From UBA9980 sp964436235 (GTDB lineage: Bacteria; Muiribacteriota; UBA9980), in the NCBI GenBank assembly GCA_964436235.1, contig CAYTCW010000024.1, positions 1 through 41,181 on the forward strand: 41,181 nt of DNA. The letters are read 5' to 3'. Position 1 is the stretch's first letter, and each line of letters starts with the position of its first letter. Of the stretch, positions 14,343 through 23,042 are shown piece by piece. A model generated the notes under the pieces. The model worked only from the letters and a program-made list of their open reading frames with translations, did not search any database and was not told the origin of the DNA. The translations under genes and the position numbers were made by a program.

Positions 14343-16124
14343 TCATGCCTGTTTGCTAATATTGCCGGTTACGGCGGGTTCTTTTTCGAAGTAGGTCTGG
14401 TAAAGTTTTTGATATACTCCGTTTATTTCGATTAATTGTTCATGCGTACCGTGCTGTGCGAGTTTTCCTTTTTCGAGCACTATAATTTCGTGCGCGTTTT
14501 TTATGGTAGAGAGCCTGTGAGCTATTATAAACGTGGTTCTTCCCTGCATCAAACGGTCGAGGGCTTCTTTAACTAAGGTTTCGGATTCGGCGTCGAGCGC
14601 GGAGGTGGCCTCATCGAGAATGAGTATCTTCGGATTTCTGAGTATGGCGCGCGCTATTGATATTCGCTGACGCTGGCCGCCTGAAAGTTTAACGCCGTGT
14701 TCGCCGACTTTGGTGTCGAATCCGAGCGGGAATTTTTCGATGAATTCATAAGCGTTTGCCATTTTAGCCGCCTGCATGACGTCTTCGTTTGACGCGCCGT
14801 AATTGCCGTATAAAATGTTATCGAATATGGTGCCCGAAAATAAGACCGAATCCTGCGGCACGATGCCGATTTGAGATCTGAGCGATTTTAATTTCACATT
14901 TTCGATATTTATTCCGTCTATTTCGATTGCGCCCGAATCGAGTTTATAAAAGCGCATTAAAAGGTTCATCATCGTGGTTTTGCCTGAGCCGGAAGGCCCT
15001 ACTATCGCGGTTATCGCCCCCGGCTTCACCGTCAGGTCGAAATCGAAGATGCCGCCTTCCGATTTAGCGTATTTGAAATTGACCGCCCGGAAATCTATTT
15101 TACCTTTTATTTCGGGTAGCACGACGGATTTATGATCGTTTTCATCTTCCGGCCGTTCGTCGAATATTTCGTAAATCCTGGCGATGCATACATATGCCTG
15201 CTGGTAATAATTAGTGGCGCTGGTCAATCTTTTAATCGGCGTAAAAAGCATGCCGAGCGCGGTTAAAAAACTAATAAGCTCGCCCGGCGTTAATCCGGGG
15301 TCGGGCTTGATTACGAAATAACCGCCGACGCTGAGCACTATTACGATACCGGTCGTGTTTAAAAATTCGATAACCGGAAGAATCATCGCCAGCAGTTTGT
15401 TATGTTTCATGGCTATTTTGAAGTTTTCTTCGGTTTCAACCGCGAAGCGATCGTTTTCGACCGATTCATTCGAAAACGATTTAACCGTTCTGATGCCCGA
15501 TATCTTTTCATTTAAAATAGAGGTTATATCGCCGACTTTATTTTGAAGCGTTCGCGTAATAGTGCGGACGCGCTGAGAAAATTTAGATACAATAAAGCCG
15601 ATGAACGGTATTACTAAAAATGCCAGAAAAGCCAGCTGGTAGTGTATGTATATGATCCAGCCGACAAGCCCGGCTACCGTGAGGATATCGGAGGCCACGC
15701 CTATGCTCGAATCTATTAAATTTTGTAAAAGAACCACATCCGAGGTAATTCTGGCCATTATGTGGCCGGTTTGTTTTTCTTCGAAGTAGCCTATGGGCAG
15801 CCTGTTGATATGGGAGTATATATCGTTGCGCAACTCGCGCAGAACTGACTGTCCGATGTAGGCCGTGTAATAATTCTGGATATAGTAAAAAACGCCTTTG
15901 ACGATAAAGAGCACTATAAGCCCTATGGATATCATAAATAAATAATGAGAGCTTTTTTCAAATAAAACTTTATCAACGACGTATTTCATGATGCCGGCCG
16001 GCAGCGCCGTAGATATCGACACAATCAGCGAGGCAAGTCCGATGATTAAAATGCGGGTGTAATATTTGAGGACGTATTGCTTATAAAACCTGCTTATCGG
16101 ACTCAAAGCAGCCTCCAATCTCAC
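14343..16124 (-). CDS. msbA: MsbA-type lipid A ABC exporter
   Basis: Homodimeric inner-membrane flippase predicted to move lipid A-core across the membrane using ATP. At 593 residues it is a full half-transporter: six membrane segments in 1-300 followed by an ATPase domain. Walker A GPSGSGKT is at 376-383, LSGGQ at 480-484, Walker B ILILDE at 500-505 and the switch His at 536. The reading frame starts at a GTG (16124) inside the 3' end of lpxB-2, overlapping it by 44 bases; a TTG at 16106 is preceded by GGAGG (16112-16116) at ideal spacing and is an equally good start, six residues shorter. Its location between two lpxB genes and an acyltransferase supports lipid A as cargo, although peptide or lipid exporters look similar. 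Confidence 0.92.
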   Translation of the reverse strand: MRLEAALSPISRFYKQYVLKYYTRILIIGLASLIVSISTALPAGIMKYVVDKVLFEKSSHYLFMISIGLIVLFIVKGVFYYIQNYYTAYIGQSVLRELRNDIYSHINRLPIGYFEEKQTGHIMARITSDVVLLQNLIDSSIGVASDILTVAGLVGWIIYIHYQLAFLAFLVIPFIGFIVSKFSQRVRTITRTLQNKVGDITSILNEKISGIRTVKSFSNESVENDRFAVETEENFKIAMKHNKLLAMILPVIEFLNTTGIVIVLSVGGYFVIKPDPGLTPGELISFLTALGMLFTPIKRLTSATNYYQQAYVCIARIYEIFDERPEDENDHKSVVLPEIKGKIDFRAVNFKYAKSEGGIFDFDLTVKPGAITAIVGPSGSGKTTMMNLLMRFYKLDSGAIEIDGINIENVKLKSLRSQIGIVPQDSVLFSGTIFDNILYGNYGASNEDVMQAAKMANAYEFIEKFPLGFDTKVGEHGVKLSGGQRQRISIARAILRNPKILILDEATSALDAESETLVKEALDRLMQGRTTFIIAHRLSTIKNAHEIIVLEKGKLAQHGTHEQLIEINGVYQKLYQTYFEKEPAVTGNISKQA

Positions 16125-17352
16125 TGTATATATCCGAGGCTACCTGATCGCTCGGCGAGCGGCCGCGTTCATATTTTAAATAATCCGCCGTTTTGAGGAG
16201 ACCGCCTGTCGCGGTTTGCCGTAAATGCCCTGCGGGTATAAGTTTTGAAGCATGATAAATAATATTTTCACAGGTGGCCTGGCGCTGGACTAATTCGGGA
16301 ACTACTAGAGTTTTTGCGAGTATGTTAGGCAGGCCTATATATTTTGTTTTAAGCAGGATGCGTCCTGCAAGTTCGGTCAGCGCGGCTACTTTATATAAAA
16401 TAACCATCGGCACTCCGAAGAGCGCGAGCTCTAAAGTGGCGGTGCCCGAGGAAACCATTGCAAAAACTGCTTCGCTGAAGGCTTTGTATTTATCGAAGTC
16501 GGAATATACGAATCTGTAATCGAATTTGGCGCGTTTCAAATATTTTTTAACCAGTGTTTCGTCGGTAGAAGGCGCTATGGGTAATATAAATTCGAATCCG
16601 TCCGCCTCCGTCCGATAAAGTTTGTTGACCGCTTCGGCGCTTTCGATAATAACGGGCAATAAAGTCGAAATTTCACTTTTTCTTGAACCGGGCATTAAAA
16701 TCACTTTATTTTTGACGCCGTAATTTTCTTTGAGATTGCCGGTTCCATCGGCCGGGCTTTCTTTTGCATTCGGGCGGCAGTACGCGCCGGCGCTTTTTTT
16801 AGCGTTAAGCAGGTAGTCGTCGTAATCGAATCCCGACAGTTTTATTATGTCAAATATCGGATGTCCTAAAAAAACTGAATTAATTTGATTTTTAACGAAA
16901 AAATCGTCTTCGAATTTGAATATCGAATAAATTTTATCGACGCTTTTTTTTAGTCCTGACATTCTGAATGCGCCCCAGGCCCATAATTTAGGCGGTATGA
17001 AGTAAAAAACTTTTTTACCGAGGCGTCTGGCTGCTTCGGCCAATTTAAGGTTAAAGCCGGCGTAATCGATCAGCACGACCGCGTCTATATGCTCTGACTC
17101 GATTACCTCAGCGCACTTTTTAACGTTTGTATAACTGGCGTAGAGCGAGGTTATGATTTCGGTTATGCCCATTACGGAATGCTTTTTTGCGTACTCGTCG
17201 ATCTGCACGCCCGCCGCTTTCATACGGTTCAAGCCCATACCGTAAAGTTTTACGCCGTTGTAAAGCCCCTTAAACGACATGGCGAGCTTAGCGCCGTAAA
17301 TATCTCCTGAACTTTCACCTGCAGAAATAAATATTTTTTTTATATTAACCAC
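16081..17352 (-). CDS. lpxB: Lipid-A-disaccharide synthase 2 (canonical-motif LpxB)
   Basis: GT19 lipid A disaccharide synthase of 423 residues. It retains the usual motifs: AGESSGD (11-17), D96 in LIDYAGF, WAW at 124-126, GHP with H164, R224 in MPGSR and SSGTATLE. An extra segment of about 33 residues (180-213) precedes PGSR, and the tail is longer than in copy 1. Because it keeps WAW and GHP it is the better candidate for the main LpxB activity. The frame starts at a GTG (17352) with no strong ribosome binding site, so translation may be coupled to lpxI 61 bases upstream. Its 3' end overlaps the msbA start. Confidence 0.9.
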   Translation of the reverse strand: MVNIKKIFISAGESSGDIYGAKLAMSFKGLYNGVKLYGMGLNRMKAAGVQIDEYAKKHSVMGITEIITSLYASYTNVKKCAEVIESEHIDAVVLIDYAGFNLKLAEAARRLGKKVFYFIPPKLWAWGAFRMSGLKKSVDKIYSIFKFEDDFFVKNQINSVFLGHPIFDIIKLSGFDYDDYLLNAKKSAGAYCRPNAKESPADGTGNLKENYGVKNKVILMPGSRKSEISTLLPVIIESAEAVNKLYRTEADGFEFILPIAPSTDETLVKKYLKRAKFDYRFVYSDFDKYKAFSEAVFAMVSSGTATLELALFGVPMVILYKVAALTELAGRILLKTKYIGLPNILAKTLVVPELVQRQATCENIIYHASKLIPAGHLRQTATGGLLKTADYLKYERGRSPSDQVASDIYSEIGGCFESDKQVL

Positions 17353-17413
17353 CCGATCTAATCGTTAAGAATATTTTCGAATTGTTTATTTATTGTTTCG
17401 TGTGTGATATGAT

Positions 17414-18217
17414 TTAAAGCGCGACTATTTTAATTCCCGAGGACTGCGCGTGGCTTATAACTTTTTGCTTATCTAAAAATATGGTTTTGCCGGCATCGAC
17501 GACTAAAGTTTTTGCGCCGGCCTTAGCCATCACGCTGATGGTGTTAACTCCGATGACGGGCATATCAAAACGCTTATCCTGGTTGGGCTTTGATACTTTT
17601 GCGACTACTACGCCGCCGTTGCCGAGCGCGCCGCCGCGAAAAATCGCTTCGTCGGTGCCTTCGATAGCTTCTACCGCGAGCACCGCCCGGTCTTTAACTA
17701 TAACGGTCTGTCCGATGTCGAGTCCGGCGATCTGTTTGGCGATATTAAATCCGAAGCGCGCGTCGCGCAGCTCATTTTCGTTGAGATCGCCTTCGGTTAT
17801 AACGCCGCTGCCGATGAGCAGGTTTTTTAAGTAAAGCGTGCTGTCGCGGACGGTGATGCCTTCGCGGTCAAGTTCGCTGACGAGGGCTAACAATATGGAG
17901 TCGTCGTTGTTGTTTTCGATTTTTTTAAGAGTGTTGCGGAGGCGTTCGTCGAATGAGATATTAGAAAAAAGATAAGTTTTAGGGATTTTACCGGCCATTA
18001 TGACTTCGGTAACCGTTTCGGTTTTAAGTAAATCTATCATTTTCTGGAATTCACCGATCTCGATCCAGTGAACCTGTGAAGCCAGCAGGTTTATTTCGTC
18101 CGACGCGATGCCTTTGAGCGCTATGGCGACGAGGAAGAATCCCTGCGCTTTAGCCTCTTCGGCGAATATCAGCGGAAATCTTCCGGCGCCGGCTATTAAT
18201 CCGAAACGTTGTTGCAC
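17414..18217 (-). CDS. lpxI: UDP-2,3-diacylglucosamine pyrophosphatase LpxI
   Basis: Hydrolyses UDP-2,3-diacylglucosamine to lipid X and UMP, the step before LpxB, in bacteria that lack LpxH. The 267 residues have the LpxI N-terminal GLIAGAGRFP and the C-terminal DUF1009 core: GGALGNGGVVVAKVSKP, then QDKRFDMPVIG (D214 and D218), the segment that carries the catalytic Asp in Caulobacter LpxI as I recall. Start is GTG at 18217 behind a near-perfect AGGAGG (18224-18229) at five bases. It leads the operon lpxI, lpxB-2, msbA, DUF374, lpxB-1, Nudix, and has its own promoter at 18256-18284. Confidence 0.95.
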   Translation of the reverse strand: MQQRFGLIAGAGRFPLIFAEEAKAQGFFLVAIALKGIASDEINLLASQVHWIEIGEFQKMIDLLKTETVTEVIMAGKIPKTYLFSNISFDERLRNTLKKIENNNDDSILLALVSELDREGITVRDSTLYLKNLLIGSGVITEGDLNENELRDARFGFNIAKQIAGLDIGQTVIVKDRAVLAVEAIEGTDEAIFRGGALGNGGVVVAKVSKPNQDKRFDMPVIGVNTISVMAKAGAKTLVVDAGKTIFLDKQKVISHAQSSGIKIVAL

Positions 18218-18255
18218 AATTGCCTCCTGGTTAAACTTATTTATTGTCGTTTAAT

Positions 18256-18284
18256 ATTTTATATGTTTAGCGGCATAATGTCAA
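18256..18284 (-). promoter_or_regulatory. Promoter of the lpxI-lpxB-msbA operon
   Basis: Minus-strand TTGACA (18279-18284), 17-base spacer, TAAAAT (18256-18261). It lies in the 74-base gap between ricT and lpxI, about 30 bases before the lpxI ribosome binding site. Same pattern as the promoters at 3868 and 24868. Confidence 0.75.
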
Positions 18285-18291
18285 ATGTTTT

Positions 18292-19317
18292 TTATATTTT
18301 TTTGACTTTACCCTCGTTTAATTTGAGCAGGAAATCTTCGTATGAAATATTTAATTCGGCGTCTTCGCCGTCGATCAAAATACTTACCTGGTTGGCTTTT
18401 TCATTTATCGATTTAAGCACTCCGTTTTGATCGTCGATTGATATTTTTGAATTGACTGCGGGAGTGTTTATCTTGTTGCAGCATGGTTCGCCGTCGCCTT
18501 CATAGCGCAGACAGCACAGCGGGCGGCTGCAAAGGCCAAGCGCTTTATTAGGCAGGCCCTGGAGGCCGGCAAACGGGGTTTTAGGCGCATCGAGGTTTAT
18601 AACGGGTTTGGCGCGGCAGCACCAGTAGTTGCAGCATACGCGCCGGCCGCATACGCCAAGGCCGCCGAATAATTCGGTTTCGTCGCGCGGGCCGATCTGG
18701 CGTAATTCGATACGCGTGCGGAAAACCGCCGCGAGCTCGCGCACCAATTTACGGAAATCGACTTTGGATTCCGCCTTGAAATAAAAGGTGATACGGCTTC
18801 CGTCGAAAGTATATTTAACCGCGAGCAGTTTCATGGGCAGTTCGAGTTTTTTTATTTTAGTCTGGCATATTTTGAACGCCTCTTTTTCGCGCTGGATATT
18901 GCGTTCCTGTTGAGCGATATCGCCGGGATTAAGGCGTCTTAATATCCGCAGCTGAGGGTCGGTTACTTTGGTTTCAGGCGTAATGTCGCACATGGCCACT
19001 TCGGCGGCGTCTTTGCCTTTAGCGATTCTTACGATGACTTTTTCGCGCGGCTTGAGTTCGAGGCCTTCGTCGTAAAGAAAGTAAAATTCGCCCATCATTT
19101 TAAAGCGGATGGCGATAAGTTTTCCGGCCGGCGCGGGGGTCTGCGGGTCGATTTCGTCATGAGGCGCGGCGGGGACGGTTTCGCCCGTCTCAACCCCGGC
19201 TCCGGCTTCCGATAAGGCCGCAACGGTTTCATCCGCGATGGCCGCCGGAACCGCATTGATTTCGACTTTCGCATCGTCTTTAAAGCTGTTGTTATTATTG
19301 TCTATGGTCTCAGACAT
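18292..19317 (-). CDS. ricT: PSP1-domain protein RicT (YaaT)
   Basis: In Bacillus, RicT/YaaT is part of the RicAFT complex, which carries Fe-S clusters and affects mRNA maturation and developmental phosphorelays. The 341 residues have an Asn/Asp- and Ala-rich N-terminal extension (1-64) before the PSP1 domain (about 66-275). The conserved cysteine segment is present and unusually rich: CGRRVCC at 223-229, CC at 233-234, C263, CC at 268-269, plus CC at 279-280. It lies 20 bases after holB, the same order as holB-yaaT in Bacillus, which supports the name. Start ATG at 19317 with AAGGA upstream. Its role in a diderm organism is inferred from synteny. Confidence 0.9.
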   Translation of the reverse strand: MSETIDNNNNSFKDDAKVEINAVPAAIADETVAALSEAGAGVETGETVPAAPHDEIDPQTPAPAGKLIAIRFKMMGEFYFLYDEGLELKPREKVIVRIAKGKDAAEVAMCDITPETKVTDPQLRILRRLNPGDIAQQERNIQREKEAFKICQTKIKKLELPMKLLAVKYTFDGSRITFYFKAESKVDFRKLVRELAAVFRTRIELRQIGPRDETELFGGLGVCGRRVCCNYWCCRAKPVINLDAPKTPFAGLQGLPNKALGLCSRPLCCLRYEGDGEPCCNKINTPAVNSKISIDDQNGVLKSINEKANQVSILIDGEDAELNISYEDFLLKLNEGKVKKI

Positions 19318-19337
19318 TTATCGTCACATTCCTTGCT

Positions 19338-20687
19338 TTATTTTTCTATTATCGACATTAAATAGCGTTCAAGATATAATTCTACGTTTATGTTAGCGGC
19401 CACGTCGCGATAATGGCCCTCCGTCATCACTTTAATCGGTCCCGATAGCGCCTCGCCGGAATACAGGGCGGCTATTTTTTCGAAAAGTTTTTCTAATCCG
19501 CTCGGTGCCGCGGTTTGCCCGGCTTTGCCCGTCGATAAAGCCGAGCGTACGAATATCTTTTCGAGCGAGGCTAAGGTCAGCGAAATAATTTTTAAAAATT
19601 CATCTCTTTTATTGCGGGCATTTTCTTTTTTGGCCCTGTCGAGCAGCTCTTTGATCTGCGGCGCGGTTATGGTATTTTTAAATCCGTTTATGTAATCGGC
19701 CGTTCTCGTTTCCAGAGCTTGATAAAAGAGATCTATTCTGTGTGAAAGCTCGTGGCAGACTGCCTGATAATCGCGTCTGGACGACTTTTTTGCAAGATAT
19801 AACAGCGAATTGACAATTGCGAGCCTCAGGTATTGTTTTGAAAGACATTCGGACTCAATTCTATCAAATAGTTCTTCTAATTGCAAGATATTTTCGGAAC
19901 AAAAATCATAGACTTTTTCGCAGAATCCGTTAATATCGTAAACGCTGCTTATAATTGAAGCCGCGTCATGGGCGGTAAGGCCGCCGTCGAGTTTGTTTAA
20001 AAAAGATATCAGCATTTGCGCTCCCGCGGCTGCATCGGGCGAGGTAAGCGCGGATATCGCCGCGCCTATGGAACCGGCGGCTTCGATTATAACTTCGAGA
20101 GCTTCGGTGCCGGCATTGCTTTTAAGCGAGCGGGCATAAGATTTAGCCGATTCGGCGTCCGGCTCGTCGAAGCGCACTAACTGGCAGCGCGAGCGAATTG
20201 TTGGAAGCATTGAATCGATGGAGGAAGTAATTAATATAAAAACGACGTTAGCAATCGGTTCTTCGAGCGTTTTAAGAAAACTGTTGGCCGATTCGGAATT
20301 AAAGAAGCGGGCGTCGTTGATCACATAGACGCTTCTGATGTTTTGCGGAACTTTTAACATGCAGGGCGTGATTATGCGGCTGCGGATATCGTCTATAGGA
20401 ATTTCGCCGAATTTATAATTTAGCGTAGTTAAATATTCGAACCTTCCGTTGAGTATTTTAACGCAATTGTCGCATTTATAACATGCGAGACCTTCGAATG
20501 GCGAAAGGCAGTTGAGCGAAAGCGTCATTAATTTGGCGAAAGTCGATTTACCTATATTTTTGGGGCCGTAAAATAAAAATGAGTGTGATGCGTTGGCGCG
20601 GCTGCGGGCCGAGCGGATCAATTCGATTTTATCGGAGTGTCCGCAGAGGCCGTGTTTGATAAAAGATTCTGACAAAAAACCGCTCAT
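19338..20687 (-). CDS. holB: DNA polymerase III delta-prime subunit-like clamp-loader ATPase
   Basis: AAA+ subunit of the replicative clamp loader, which opens the sliding clamp. The 449 residues show Walker A-like GPKNIGKS at 41-48, a four-cysteine zinc site (C60, C69, C72, C75), a relaxed Walker B (VINDARFF), LEEP and the arginine-finger SRC motif (TIRSRCQ). The DxD usually seen in Walker B of DnaX is not strict here, as in many delta-prime subunits. The C-terminus (about 330-449) is longer than in E. coli HolB. It overlaps the wecA stop by four bases (ATGA), and ricT follows. Confidence 0.9.
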   Translation of the reverse strand: MSGFLSESFIKHGLCGHSDKIELIRSARSRANASHSFLFYGPKNIGKSTFAKLMTLSLNCLSPFEGLACYKCDNCVKILNGRFEYLTTLNYKFGEIPIDDIRSRIITPCMLKVPQNIRSVYVINDARFFNSESANSFLKTLEEPIANVVFILITSSIDSMLPTIRSRCQLVRFDEPDAESAKSYARSLKSNAGTEALEVIIEAAGSIGAAISALTSPDAAAGAQMLISFLNKLDGGLTAHDAASIISSVYDINGFCEKVYDFCSENILQLEELFDRIESECLSKQYLRLAIVNSLLYLAKKSSRRDYQAVCHELSHRIDLFYQALETRTADYINGFKNTITAPQIKELLDRAKKENARNKRDEFLKIISLTLASLEKIFVRSALSTGKAGQTAAPSGLEKLFEKIAALYSGEALSGPIKVMTEGHYRDVAANINVELYLERYLMSIIEK

Positions 20688-21823
20688 CGGTTTTCACCGG
20701 CCGTTTTATTATCGCCGTTTTTATTAGCGTCCGTATTTTCTTTAAGCGCCGCGGCGCTGCGTTTGGCGTTAATTATGTGCCTCATTCTGATCATGCCGAT
20801 TATAAAAAGAAGGCAGATAAGAAGAAGAAGGAACATCGCCTTTATGTTGTTGATTTTAGCCATTCCGATCGAAAAGAAAGAAAGCGACAATGCGATTATG
20901 TAGAGTATTATGACGGCCTGCTTGTGCGAAAGGCCGAGTTCTAAAAACTGGTGGTGCAGGTGTTCTTTATCGGCTATATGCGGCGGTATTTCGCGCGTTA
21001 TGCGTCTTAAGATGGCGTATATCATATCGAAAATCGGGATAAGAAGCGCTAAAAAAGGCACCAGGACGATGGCGAAAGTGGCGCTTTTGAATGCGCCCAT
21101 AACCGAGGTTACACCGAGCGTGAACCCCAGAAAGGTGGCCCCGCCGTCGCCCATAAATACTTTTGCCGGGTGGAAGTTATACTTTAAGAAACCGACGCAC
21201 GCTCCGGCCGTCGAGGCGAGCATTACACAGGAATTGATCGAAAGTTTATCGAGGTAGTTAATGATAATAAGCGTGAGTGAAGCTATTACGGTTATGCCCG
21301 CGGCGAGGCCGTCGAGGCCGTCTATGAAGTTGATCATATTCGTTATGGCGACAACCCAGAAGATAGTGGCCGGTATTTTTAAAATACCGAGGTCGAAACG
21401 GGTGCCGGGATTGATTCCGGATATCATTTCTATTTTTAATCCGAAGGTAACTAAAATAGTTGCCGCTAAGATCTGCACGAAAAATTTAAAGCGCGGCGTG
21501 AGGTCGTACTTATCGTCGAAAACGCCGAGGATAACTATTATAAGAGAAGACAGCAAAAATCCGATTATAGACATATCGAATGAAATTGCCGTTTTAAGAG
21601 GAAGCCCTAATTGGGCCGGAGCGAGTATGCCGATTAAGAAAGCGAAATAAATAGCGACTCCGCCGAGCCTGCCGCGCGGTTCTGAATGTATCTTTCGGGG
21701 CGACGGGCGGTCGAGCACTTTAAAATACTCGGATAATTTAATAGCTAAAGGCGTAAGCAGCAGCGAAGCTAACGCTGAAAAAACAAAACTTATTATAATT
21801 TTTTGCATCAAGGGTGAAATCAT
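20684..21823 (-). CDS. wecA: WecA/TagO-type undecaprenyl-phosphate sugar-1-phosphate transferase
   Basis: Inner-membrane enzyme placing a sugar-1-phosphate, usually GlcNAc-1-phosphate, on undecaprenyl phosphate to start O-antigen, enterobacterial common antigen or other glycan synthesis. The 379 residues contain about eleven hydrophobic segments with the loop motifs of the MraY/WecA superfamily: PRKIH near 42, FDDKYDLTPR (Asp-Asp pair), NMINFIDGLDGLAAG, MGDGGATFLG and HLHHQFLELG. The HxHH loop favours WecA/TagO over MraY. The C-terminal tail is hydrophilic, Asn/Asp/Lys-rich (ENTDANKNGDN). Start ATG at 21823, with GGAAAG upstream and a perfect consensus promoter 50-80 bases upstream. Confidence 0.9.
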   Translation of the reverse strand: MISPLMQKIIISFVFSALASLLLTPLAIKLSEYFKVLDRPSPRKIHSEPRGRLGGVAIYFAFLIGILAPAQLGLPLKTAISFDMSIIGFLLSSLIIVILGVFDDKYDLTPRFKFFVQILAATILVTFGLKIEMISGINPGTRFDLGILKIPATIFWVVAITNMINFIDGLDGLAAGITVIASLTLIIINYLDKLSINSCVMLASTAGACVGFLKYNFHPAKVFMGDGGATFLGFTLGVTSVMGAFKSATFAIVLVPFLALLIPIFDMIYAILRRITREIPPHIADKEHLHHQFLELGLSHKQAVIILYIIALSLSFFSIGMAKINNIKAMFLLLLICLLFIIGMIRMRHIINAKRSAAALKENTDANKNGDNKTAGENR

Positions 21824-21871
21824 TTATATGTTTGCTTTCCATCAAAATTTTATCGAAAATTAAGTTTGTGA

Positions 21872-21900
21872 ATTATAAACTAATTTGAAAAATTTGTCAA
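21872..21900 (-). promoter_or_regulatory. Perfect sigma-70-type promoter for wecA-holB-ricT
   Basis: Minus-strand TTGACA (21895-21900), exactly 17 bases, TATAAT (21872-21877): all 12 consensus bases. The -35 box overlaps the stop codon of the upstream DUF3084 gene (21897-21899). The predicted leader to the wecA ATG is about 42 bases. Confidence 0.85.
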
Positions 21901-22907
21901 ATTTTAAAAAATTTAATTCTGAATGCGAAGGGGCCGATTATCGAAACGTTCTCGGTAATTTCGATTGAAAGTTTTATTTTACATTTGAACTTATGTATCT
22001 CGTTGATCATATCGTGTAGAGTAATTGTGTCGAAATTAGTGAACGGCTCGATAACCATTCCGTCTTCCTTGACTTTTTCCCTGACCTTTTCAAGGAACGC
22101 TAAAAGCTCTATTTTAATGTGTTCCCGGTTTTTTGATCCGTCGATGAGCACATGTTCGGTTTCGGCCGAATCGTTGTTTATTTCGTCGAATGAGATTATA
22201 TAGCCCTTGTGGTAAATTATGCGGTTGCGCTCGGCCTGGACTTTGACGTCCTCTAAAAATTCGCCTTCCATGACGCGTTGAGTGGTTTTAAGGTAAACGA
22301 CAAGTTCCTGGTTAATTTTTAATTTAGAGACGGCGTCCATAAGAGGGCCGCGCAGCTGCGCCCAGATTTCTTCGAGCGTTCGGGTTTTAACGCCGAATTC
22401 GCCGCAAAGCGTCCGGACGCGTTCTATCATGGTCAGAAATTGTTTTTCGTACTCTGCTTCGGTGCTTTTGGCATTTGGCGATATAACGACGAAATCGAGG
22501 AATTCTTCAGGCTGGAATACTACCCTTTCGCGTTTTTTGACTTCGAGTAATTTTGAAAGGCTTGCGGTTTCGGCGCGCAATTTTTCTTTGGATTCGTTGA
22601 GATCTTTTAAAACGCCGAGAGCGCGTTCGTATTCGAGTTTGATCGTATCGCGCTCAGCGCGGATTTCGCGCGATTTAAAAAGGGCGACTTTGGCTTCTTC
22701 GGAGATCGTCGTTAAGATTAAAAGCGTTACGATGGTAATAAGCATTCCGGTTATTATTGAGATAACGATAGCCGTGGTTTTAGGGCGCATGCCGGGAATG
22801 CTGATGCGCAGCTTGCCGAGGCGGCGGCCGAGGTAATCGCCGACGTAAGCTAAAAATCCGCTTAATATTAGCAGTATGAGTATATTTTCGTTAAAAAAAC
22901 TTTTCAT
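21897..22907 (-). CDS. DUF3084-domain membrane protein
   Basis: Function unknown. The 336 residues begin with two membrane segments (about 8-24 and 46-68) separated by the DUF3084 signature YVGDYLGRRLGK and GMRPKTTA. A coiled-coil-like region follows (about 73-120, rich in Glu/Lys/Arg/Leu), then a mostly soluble C-terminal part. The family occurs in cyanobacteria and several other lineages next to DNA-repair or cell-envelope genes. Start ATG at 22907; no strong ribosome binding site is visible, but a promoter lies at 22971-22999. It is followed directly by wecA with its own promoter. Confidence 0.85.
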   Translation of the reverse strand: MKSFFNENILILLILSGFLAYVGDYLGRRLGKLRISIPGMRPKTTAIVISIITGMLITIVTLLILTTISEEAKVALFKSREIRAERDTIKLEYERALGVLKDLNESKEKLRAETASLSKLLEVKKRERVVFQPEEFLDFVVISPNAKSTEAEYEKQFLTMIERVRTLCGEFGVKTRTLEEIWAQLRGPLMDAVSKLKINQELVVYLKTTQRVMEGEFLEDVKVQAERNRIIYHKGYIISFDEINNDSAETEHVLIDGSKNREHIKIELLAFLEKVREKVKEDGMVIEPFTNFDTITLHDMINEIHKFKCKIKLSIEITENVSIIGPFAFRIKFFKI

Positions 22908-22970
22908 CGTTTGTTTCGGACTTTGTTAACTCTTCGAATTCAATGCTTCGTGGTTGTTATTATCAGCAAG

Positions 22971-22999
22971 ATAATACATCATAAAGTCGTAAATAACAA
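22971..22999 (-). promoter_or_regulatory. Candidate promoter of the DUF3084 gene
   Basis: Minus-strand TTGTTA (22994-22999), 17 bases, TATTAT (22971-22976), in the 135-base AT-rich gap after mntP. It matches 9 of 12 consensus bases. The leader to the start codon at 22907 would be about 57 bases. Confidence 0.55.
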
Positions 23000-23042
23000 G
23001 AAAAAAATAAAAATATAGTAAATAAAATAGTACGGAAAGGCG

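Noticed and set aside
22977..23042. Manganese riboswitch near mntP
   Set aside because: This AT-rich stretch is downstream of mntP, and mntP itself starts one base after the preceding gene with no leader.
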